64,000 nt of DNA from Burkholderiaceae bacterium DAT-1 (GTDB lineage: Bacteria > Pseudomonadota > Gammaproteobacteria > Burkholderiales > Chitinimonadaceae), in assembly GCA_019084025.1 (NCBI GenBank), contig JAHRBI010000003.1, positions 1 to 64,000 of the forward strand, in the 5' to 3' direction. The first letter of the stretch is position 1, and each line of letters starts with the position of its first letter. Below, piece by piece: positions 58,170-64,000 of the stretch. The notes beneath the pieces are model-generated. The model saw only the letters and a program-made list of their open reading frames with translations, did no database searches and had not been told where the DNA came from. The translations under genes were made by a program, and so were the position numbers.

Positions 58170-59819
58170 TTACTGGCGTTGCGCAAATACACCCGAGAGT
58201 GGCGCCAGCGAGACCAGTCTGCCCGCAATTGCGCCACCCGCCAGACCATGTCCATCAACAGGCTGATACTGCGCGCCATCGTCCGGCAGCATGAAGCTGG
58301 CAGGTTCGCTGCCCGGATTGAACGCACACAGCCAGGTGGTGTCGCCCAGAGTGCGGGTCAGTGCCAGCACAGGTTCGGGTGCATCCACAAAGGCAATCTC
58401 TCCCTTTAGCAGCACGGTTTGCTGCTTGCGCCACACCAAAAACTGCCTGAAGAAATTCAGTGTTGAAGCTGCATCCGATTCCTGCGTATTGGCCGCACGC
58501 GCCAGATGTTCGGGCGGCACCGGCAACCACGGTTGCACGCTTGAAAAGCCACCATGTGCCGCATCGGATTGCCACGGCATGGGTGTACGGCAACCATCGC
58601 GGCCTTTGTGTTCCGGCCAGAACGTGATGCCAACCGGGTCTTGCAGCAATTCGTAAGGAATCTCGGCTTCGGTCAGCGCTAACTCTTCACCCTGATACAC
58701 GCACAGGCTACCGCGCAGGCTGGCCGACATCGCCAGCAAGACTTTGGCGTAATCCGGACGGGTTTCACCCTTGCCCCAGCGCGATAGCACGCGTGGCACA
58801 TCATGATTGCCAATCGTCCAGCAGGCCCAGCCTGCGGCACCCTGCTGCTTGCTCTCTGCAGCCAGCGCGGCTTCCATTTCTTCTACCTGACGGCGGATAT
58901 AGGCAGCCGAATGGTCCGGCCCCAGCAGGTTGAAGGAATACGCCATGTTTAGCTTGTCGCCACCGGAGGTGTACTGCGCCATCGTCTTCAATGCCTGATC
59001 GTCGCCGATCTCACCCAATGAAGCAGCGCCGTATTCATTCAGCAGTGCCCGCACGCGACGGAAGAAGTCGAGGTTTTCCGGCTGGGTTTTGTCGTACACA
59101 TGCGCCTGGATTTCGTAGGGATTGGTCGCAGCTGCGCGGCGAGCCGGGTCAATGTCGGCCGCCGGATTACTACGCAATTGCTGATCATGAAAATGGAAAT
59201 TACAGGCATCAAAGCGGAAACCATCCACACCGCGATCCAGCCAGAAGCGGATGCCATCCAGCATCGCCTGCTGTACCGCCGGTGCGTGGAAATTCAGATC
59301 GGGCTGCGAGGACAGGAAGTTGTGCAGATAGTATTGCTTGCGCCGCGATTCCCATTGCCAGGACGACCCGCCGAACACTGACAGCCAGTTGTTAGGCGGC
59401 GATCCGTCTGGCTGCGGGTCCACCCACACAAACCAGTCGGCCTTGGGATTATCACGGCTACTGCGGCTCTCGATAAACCACGGATGCAAGTCTGAACAAT
59501 GGCTCAGTACCTGATCGATGATCACCTTGATCCCCAGGCGATGTGCCTCGGCCACCACCGCATCGAAGTCGGCCAAGGTGCCGAACAGCGGATCGACATC
59601 ACAGTAATCCGACACATCGTAGCCAAAATCTCGCATCGGTGACTTGAAGAACGGCGAAATCCAGATCGCGTCCACACCCATGCTGGCAATGTAGGGCAAG
59701 CGCGACAGGATGCCGGGAAAATCACCCACGCCATCGCCATTGCTGTCCATATAGCTGCGTGGGTAGATCTGATAGATCACTGCGCCACGCCACCAGTCAC
59801 TTGAGTCCTGCTTGTACAT
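58170..59819 (-). CDS. Alpha-glucosidase / oligo-1,6-glucosidase (GH13)
   Basis: About 549 residues, cytoplasmic (no signal peptide). GH13 with YQIYPRSYMDSNGDGVGDFPG, nucleophile Asp204 (GFRFDACNF), acid/base Glu270 (ASLGEIGDD) and Asp340 (TIGNHDVPR). It hydrolyses maltose and short maltodextrins, or isomaltose; specificity within the subfamily is open. ATG 59819 has GGAAGGGA at 7 nt; ATG 59825 is too close. First gene of an operon with pulA, divergent from the TonB-dependent receptor, with operator sites upstream. Confidence 0.92.
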   Translation of the reverse strand: MYKQDSSDWWRGAVIYQIYPRSYMDSNGDGVGDFPGILSRLPYIASMGVDAIWISPFFKSPMRDFGYDVSDYCDVDPLFGTLADFDAVVAEAHRLGIKVIIDQVLSHCSDLHPWFIESRSSRDNPKADWFVWVDPQPDGSPPNNWLSVFGGSSWQWESRRKQYYLHNFLSSQPDLNFHAPAVQQAMLDGIRFWLDRGVDGFRFDACNFHFHDQQLRSNPAADIDPARRAAATNPYEIQAHVYDKTQPENLDFFRRVRALLNEYGAASLGEIGDDQALKTMAQYTSGGDKLNMAYSFNLLGPDHSAAYIRRQVEEMEAALAAESKQQGAAGWACWTIGNHDVPRVLSRWGKGETRPDYAKVLLAMSASLRGSLCVYQGEELALTEAEIPYELLQDPVGITFWPEHKGRDGCRTPMPWQSDAAHGGFSSVQPWLPVPPEHLARAANTQESDAASTLNFFRQFLVWRKQQTVLLKGEIAFVDAPEPVLALTRTLGDTTWLCAFNPGSEPASFMLPDDGAQYQPVDGHGLAGGAIAGRLVSLAPLSGVFAQRQ

Positions 59820-59976
59820 GCACATGTCCCTTCCAGTGATGCTCACAACCGATTGTTATACGATTATGACTATTAGCTGAGGATGCACTCTTTTAGTGCA
59901 CGCCCTTGAATAAACCAGTGTTCAACCATTCAATCTGATGATTAATTTCATTCAGAATTCATTTAACCATATTCAA

Positions 59977-59990
59977 CCAAAGCGCTTTGG
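59977..59990. promoter_or_regulatory. LacI-family operator site 1
   Basis: Perfect 14-bp palindrome CCAAAGCGCTTTGG with the central CG typical of LacI-family operators, about 160 bp before the alpha-glucosidase start. Confidence 0.75.
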
Positions 59991-59998
59991 ATGGCATT

Positions 59999-60010
59999 CA
60001 AAGCGCTTTG
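59999..60010. promoter_or_regulatory. LacI-family operator site 2
   Basis: Perfect 12-bp palindrome CAAAGCGCTTTG; its centre is exactly 21 bp from that of site 1, two helical turns, so two dimers could bind on the same face. Confidence 0.75.
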
Positions 60011-60121
60011 GAAATCTTTCATTTCAAACCGAGACCAATTACTAGAAATTTAACTACATAAACCAACTCAAACAATGGACAGATCATTCAAATTCATCCA
60101 TCGAGCAACACATCCACCTCC

Positions 60122-60133
60122 CAAACCGCTTTG
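60122..60133. promoter_or_regulatory. LacI-family operator site 3 (one mismatch)
   Basis: CAAACCGCTTTG differs from the consensus at one base. It lies about 40 bp upstream of the candidate receptor promoter. Confidence 0.55.
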
Positions 60134-60268
60134 AATGAGAAATGCTGTCAATCAGCCTGGAACCTAGCTTTCACGCAGTATAGCCAGCGCTATATTATGC
60201 GCAACACCAATCCACTTCAATACAACTTTCAATACCACACGTCCTACAGCATTCTCGACCACTTTATT

Positions 60269-60281
60269 CAAAGCGCTTTTG
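60269..60281. promoter_or_regulatory. LacI-family operator site 4
   Basis: TTCAAAGCGCTTTTGAA, with a perfect AAAGCGCTTT core and one extra T in the right arm, about 75 bp downstream of the candidate receptor promoter. Confidence 0.6.
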
Positions 60282-60641
60282 AATATCGATCCACTTCATT
60301 TAATCAAAATTAAATGTTGTAATTTACCTACTAAATGACAGTAAAATTGCACTGCAAGTGTGCATTAGCCAGTCAATCACCGTATATTTTGGTGCACAAG
60401 ATGGCGTGATACCGGTGCAAGGATCTATTTAATCATCCTTTAAATGCACCTCAATCAGGCGATGCCGGAATCTATTTGGATGCCGCTCATTTGCCGGGTA
60501 GTGATACCAAGCCACGCAATTCAACAGCTCAATCGATCAGAGGATGGACAGCACCGGATCGATGGCAGTGACACCAAACGGGTACTGGGGTATTGAACAA
60601 TGACAAACGAAGCTTCAAAGAACGGGACAGAGGTGACATCC

Positions 60642-63344
60642 ATGATGCGCAACAAGATGGCTCGCAGCCTGATCGCTCAATCGGTTGTACTGGCACTGGC
60701 CGGTATGGGTGCAGTGTGGGCAGATGACGCGGCAAAGACTGACGACAGCTCCACTGCTGCCAAAAAGGCAAAAGCCGCCGACAAGGATGCTGCCAAGGTT
60801 GAGTCCATCAATATTGTGGGGATTCGCCGCGCGATTCAGGACAAGGTATCGACCAAGCAGAATTCCGACTCTATCGTTGAGGCGATTTCTGCAGAAGACA
60901 TCGGCAAGCTGCCCGATATCTCTATCGCCGACTCGCTCGCCCGTATTCCCGGTGTGTCCGCCCAGCGCGTGGATGGCCGTGACCAGACCATCAACTTCCG
61001 CGGCATGTCCGGCGACTTTTCCGGCACCTTGCTGAATGGCCGCGAACAGGCCAGCTCCGGCGACAATCGCGCCGTCGAATTCGACCAGTATCCATCCGAA
61101 GTGATGAGCAAAGTGCTCGTTTACAAGACCCCCGATGGCGCGCTAATCGGTCAGGGCATCTCCGGTACAGTCGATCTGCAAACCGTTCGTCCGCTGGAAT
61201 ACGGTAAGCAAACCACTGCATTCAATGTACGCGGTCAACGCAACTCGCTGGGTTCGCTGAACCCGCAAGTATCGGCCAATGGCTACCGCGCCAGTGCCGT
61301 ATACATCGATCAGTTTCTGGACAAGACCGTGGGTCTGTCACTGGCGTACGCTCACCTCGACAACACCTTCCAGGCACAGCGCTTCGAAGCCTGGGGTTAT
61401 ACCGACCTGCCGAACGCCAAGGGTACAACCGTACTGGGTGGCGGCAAGGCCTATGCCGACTCCGGCAAGGGCAAGCGCGATGGCGTCATGGGTACACTGG
61501 AATTCCGCCCGAACAGCGCACTCACCAGCGTGGTGGACGTGTACTACTCGCACTTCGATGAAGACATTTACCGCAATGGTATGGAAGGCGGCACAGTATG
61601 GGGGCCCGGTAAGCTGACCGGCACACCGACCGTCGTGAACGGATTTACCACCCAGAGCCAGTGGACAGGCGTGAAGCCCGTGCTGGTCAACCGTTTCGAG
61701 CCGCGTACCGATGAACTCAGCTCGATCGGCTGGAACACCAAGTATCGCGTAGATGGCTGGACACTGGTCGGCGACGTAAGCTACTCCAGCGCCCGCCGCA
61801 GTCAGAGCTTCCTGGAACTGTATGCCGGTCTGCCGACCCCGGATACCCTGAACCTGACCATGAACGGCCTGCAAAATCCGCCCTCGTTTGGCTACGTTGG
61901 CAACTATGCGGACACGACCAAAGTACAACTGGTGGATTCCGGTGGCTGGGGGCAGGATGGCTATCTGAAGAGCCCGAATAGCAAGGATTCGATCAAGGCA
62001 GCGCGCTTTGATGCCAAGCATCAGCTTGATCTCGGCCCGCTGACCGACGTCGATTTCGGTGTCAATCTGCAAACCCGCGAAAAGACCAAGAATACCGAAG
62101 AATGGCAGCTCTACCTGAAAAATGGTGCGCAGGCGATTCCGGGCAATATGCAATATGGCGCATCCAACCTGAGCTTCGCAGGTGTGCCGGGCATTGCCAG
62201 TTACGACGCCAGTACCGCACTGGGTGGCCTGTATAACTTCAAGCCCAACTACTACTACGACATCTGGGAAAAAGACTGGAAGGTCAAGGAAGACGTCAAT
62301 ACGCTGTTCGCCAAGTTCAAGATCGACACGATGCTGGGCGACCTGCCACTGCATGGAAATGTCGGTCTGCAACATGTGATGGTGAAGCAGCATTCGAACT
62401 CCACACTGGGCAACACCGGTCTGCCGGGCGGTCAGGACAAGAGCCCGGCCCCGATCGATGCAGGCGCCAGCTACAACGACACCCTGCCCAGCCTGAATCT
62501 GGTGCTGGATCTGCCGGAATCTATCAAGGCCCGCTTTGGCGCCGCACGTGAAATGGCCCGTCCGCGCATGGACCAGATGACCCCGGGTGGCCATTACAGT
62601 TTCGACAACAACACGCTGAAGTTCAGCGGTGGCGCGGGTAATCCGGAACTGCGCCCGTGGATTGCCGATGCAACCGATCTCTCGGTTGAAAAGTACTTCG
62701 GCCGCAAGGGCTATGTCGGTGTCGACATTTTCTACAAGAAGCTGAAGTCCTACATCTACAGCCAGACCGTGATGCATGACTTTACCGGCATCACCCCGCA
62801 AAACGGCATGACCCCGGCCACCTATATCGGCACATGGACCCAGCCGATGAATGGTCAGGGTGGTGTAGTGAAGGGGGCGGAATTTGCTGCATCCATCCCG
62901 CTGGATCTCTTCATGTCTGAACTGGAAGGCTTTGGCTTCGAAGCAAACTATACCCAGAACGACAGTACTATCGAAAGCAACGGCCCGGGCTCCAAGGAAC
63001 CGCTGCCGGGTCTGTCGAAGTACACCAGTGGTCTGACCGCTTACTACGAAAAGAATGGCTTCTCGGTGCGCGTATCGGGCAACCACCGTTCCAGCTTCGT
63101 GGGTGAAGTCGCCACCTTCAACGCCAACCGCACCAATGTGTACGTGTCGCCGGAAACCATCGTCGACTTCCAGATGAGCTACGAGTTCAAGGATGGCACA
63201 GCCAAGGGTCTGACCCTGCTGCTGCAGGCCAACAACTTGGGCAACGAGCCGTACCGCGAGCAATCCGATACGCAGGGTACCCAGCTGAAGAAGTACGTGA
63301 AGTACGGCCGCACCATGATGTTCGGCGTGAACTACAAGTACTGA
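60642..63344 (+). CDS. TonB-dependent outer-membrane receptor (maltodextrin type)
   Basis: A 900-residue receptor with signal peptide (LIAQSVVLALAGMGAVWADD), a plug domain (LPDISIADSLARIPGVSAQRVDGRDQTINFRGMSGDFSGTLLNGRE) and a 22-strand barrel ending KYGRTMMFGVNYKY with a C-terminal aromatic. It matches the Xanthomonas/Caulobacter-type family that includes MalA. Divergent operon partners are starch enzymes, so substrate is probably a maltooligosaccharide. ATG 60642 has GAGG at 8 nt and begins the signal peptide; ATG 60600 adds 14 unlikely residues. Confidence 0.88.
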   Translation: MMRNKMARSLIAQSVVLALAGMGAVWADDAAKTDDSSTAAKKAKAADKDAAKVESINIVGIRRAIQDKVSTKQNSDSIVEAISAEDIGKLPDISIADSLARIPGVSAQRVDGRDQTINFRGMSGDFSGTLLNGREQASSGDNRAVEFDQYPSEVMSKVLVYKTPDGALIGQGISGTVDLQTVRPLEYGKQTTAFNVRGQRNSLGSLNPQVSANGYRASAVYIDQFLDKTVGLSLAYAHLDNTFQAQRFEAWGYTDLPNAKGTTVLGGGKAYADSGKGKRDGVMGTLEFRPNSALTSVVDVYYSHFDEDIYRNGMEGGTVWGPGKLTGTPTVVNGFTTQSQWTGVKPVLVNRFEPRTDELSSIGWNTKYRVDGWTLVGDVSYSSARRSQSFLELYAGLPTPDTLNLTMNGLQNPPSFGYVGNYADTTKVQLVDSGGWGQDGYLKSPNSKDSIKAARFDAKHQLDLGPLTDVDFGVNLQTREKTKNTEEWQLYLKNGAQAIPGNMQYGASNLSFAGVPGIASYDASTALGGLYNFKPNYYYDIWEKDWKVKEDVNTLFAKFKIDTMLGDLPLHGNVGLQHVMVKQHSNSTLGNTGLPGGQDKSPAPIDAGASYNDTLPSLNLVLDLPESIKARFGAAREMARPRMDQMTPGGHYSFDNNTLKFSGGAGNPELRPWIADATDLSVEKYFGRKGYVGVDIFYKKLKSYIYSQTVMHDFTGITPQNGMTPATYIGTWTQPMNGQGGVVKGAEFAASIPLDLFMSELEGFGFEANYTQNDSTIESNGPGSKEPLPGLSKYTSGLTAYYEKNGFSVRVSGNHRSSFVGEVATFNANRTNVYVSPETIVDFQMSYEFKDGTAKGLTLLLQANNLGNEPYREQSDTQGTQLKKYVKYGRTMMFGVNYKY

Positions 63345-63377
63345 TCTACTGCATTTCTTGTGTGTTGCAATGGGGCT

Positions 63378-63414
63378 TCCCCCATCCGGCTGCTGACCGG
63401 ATGGGGGATTTTTT
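63378..63414 (+). terminator. Terminator of the TonB receptor
   Basis: TCCCCCATCCGG (63378-63389) pairs with CCGGATGGGGGA (63397-63408), followed by a T run (63409-63414). Confidence 0.92.
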
Positions 63415-63565
63415 ATGCATCAAACACATCGCAATCCACTTAATATATTTTATACTTATTCGATTTACATCATTCACTGCTCACCCTGATCATGGTTTGC
63501 ATTGGCGTACGCACTACGTGCCAGACACACAAACACTTGAATAAATATAACGTATTTGTTAATTT

Positions 63566-63907
63566 GTGACGTATTCCATCGCATACTATTCAGAGTCAGT
63601 TCAGCGCGCCATCTTGAAGTATCCGCCGGACATATTGGCTCATTATTTGCGACTGACCGATATGCTGGAGGCGTTTGGTCCGCTCTTGCGTATGCCACAC
63701 TCCAGGGCAATGGGAGATGGTCTGTTTGAACTTCGCCCGAAAGGCAGGTCGGGGATTGGCAGAGTCTTTTACTGCTTCCAGCTTGACCAGCAAATTGTCA
63801 TCCTGCATAGCTTTTTCAAAAAGACAGAAGAGACACCCGGACACGAACTCCGAATGGCTCGCCAGCGAATGAAGGAGATGAAAGATGCTCACACACGCAG
63901 AACTTAA
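63566..63907 (+). CDS. RelE/HigB-like toxin (Gp49-like family)
   Basis: A 113-residue protein of the phage-derived Gp49/HigB family: SIAYYSESVQRAILKYPPDILAHYLRL, FELRPKGRSGIGRVFY and HSFFKKTEETPGHELRMARQRM, with the Arg/Lys-rich motifs of ribosome-dependent mRNA interferases. GTG start with no clear ribosome site. The following gene overlaps it and reads as an antitoxin, so this is a type II pair. Confidence 0.82.
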   Translation: MTYSIAYYSESVQRAILKYPPDILAHYLRLTDMLEAFGPLLRMPHSRAMGDGLFELRPKGRSGIGRVFYCFQLDQQIVILHSFFKKTEETPGHELRMARQRMKEMKDAHTRRT

Positions 63908-64000
63908 AGCACGCGCACTGTCTGATCCATCGGTACGTGCTGAATATGATGCGCTGGAAGATGAATATGCACTCGCCAGCATCCTGCTCAATGCACGCGA
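63885..64000 (+). CDS. HigA-like antitoxin (partial, runs past window end)
   Basis: ATG 63885 with GGAG upstream starts MLTHAELKARALSDPSVRAEYDALEDEYAL, the usual N-terminus of Xre/HigA antitoxins placed after Gp49-like toxins. It overlaps the toxin by 23 bp. The helix-turn-helix would lie beyond 64000. Confidence 0.78.
   Translation, partial: MLTHAELKARALSDPSVRAEYDALEDEYALASILLNAR

Larger units (their letters stand above)
59820..60641. promoter_or_regulatory. Divergent control region between alpha-glucosidase and TonB receptor
   Basis: 820 bp without a gene, very AT-rich from 59930 to 60330. It holds four LacI-type sites, a hairpin with arms TGCACT/AGTGCA (59884-59900) in the glucosidase leader, and a candidate plus-strand promoter TTCACG (60170-60175) - 17 bp - TATTAT (60193-60198). 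From there the receptor mRNA would have a leader of about 430 nt. Small frames within it have no support. Confidence 0.6.

Noticed and set aside
60131-60313. 60-residue frame in the operator region
   Set aside because: AT-rich regulatory DNA, no ribosome site, contains an operator copy.
61338-63263. 641-residue minus-strand frame
   Set aside because: Shadow of the TonB-dependent receptor, which has full family motifs.

Overview
The window reads as chromosomal DNA of a betaproteobacterium, most likely of the order Neisseriales (Chromobacteriaceae/Chitinibacteraceae type). This is inferred from gene order (grxC-secB-SH3-gpsA, glyQ/glyS-gmhB-ygjP, rplU-rpmA-obgE), from the proteobacterial-type GshA, and from protein similarity recalled from memory; no database search was possible. 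Base composition is moderately GC-rich, with a clearly AT-richer patch near 31.6-36.0 kb.

Layout. 1-210: promoter and leader of an rRNA operon running leftwards out of the window (sigma70 promoter, boxA). 0.4-2.6 kb (+): grxC, secB, a secreted SH3 protein and gpsA. 2.7-4.6 kb (-): bioF-bioH, then rfbC (+). 5.3-13.8 kb (-): glyQ, a lipoprotein, glyS, gmhB, a YgjP-type metalloprotease, an inositol-phosphatase-family gene and a Pat-type lysine acetyltransferase. 13.8-16.4 kb (-): a PAS-PAS-GAF-GGDEF-EAL protein. 16.6-19.3 kb (+): gabT-gabD. 19.7-21.3 kb (+): a Pro-rich TonB-like protein, a DUF3820 protein and a VOC protein. 21.4-22.5 kb (-): tRNA-Pro(CGG) and ispB. 22.7-24.7 kb (+): rplU-rpmA, obgE. 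24.8-29.6 kb (+): a complete MksF-MksE-MksB (Wadjet JetABC-like) SMC condensin cluster without an adjacent MksG/JetD nuclease, followed by rlmL. 30.8-36.0 kb: a solute-binding protein; an AT-rich pair made of a trypsin-like protease and a secreted protein sharing the protease's N-terminal domain; a DUF962 protein; a GST; and a GH12-type lipoprotein. 36.1-38.4 kb: gshA (-) and prmC (+). 38.5-42.3 kb (+): a small Pro/His-rich secreted protein, a histidine kinase, a response regulator and a dihaem peroxidase. 42.4-44.1 kb (+): a TPR-methyltransferase and AlkB. 44.1-53.6 kb: a very large hybrid kinase, a membrane protein, LysR with a divergent ABM monooxygenase, an NfsB-like nitroreductase and a 986-aa chemoreceptor. 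53.8-63.4 kb: a membrane protein and a maltodextrin locus (LacI regulator, pullulanase, alpha-glucosidase, TonB-dependent receptor). 63.6-64.0 kb: a HigBA-like toxin-antitoxin pair cut by the window edge.

How parts work together. In the maltodextrin locus, a TonB-dependent receptor would import oligosaccharides, an exported pullulanase would cut alpha-1,6 links, and a cytoplasmic GH13 enzyme would release glucose. The 0.8-kb gap between the divergent receptor and glucosidase genes holds four copies of a LacI-family operator (CAAAGCGCTTTG type), two of them exactly 21 bp apart. No inner-membrane sugar transporter is in the window.

The items most worth a second look are the mksFEB cluster with a (GTGAAAN)4 repeat before it, the AT-rich protease/orphan-domain pair, the operator cluster, and the Pro/His-rich protein beside a two-component system whose sensor domain has the same unusual composition.
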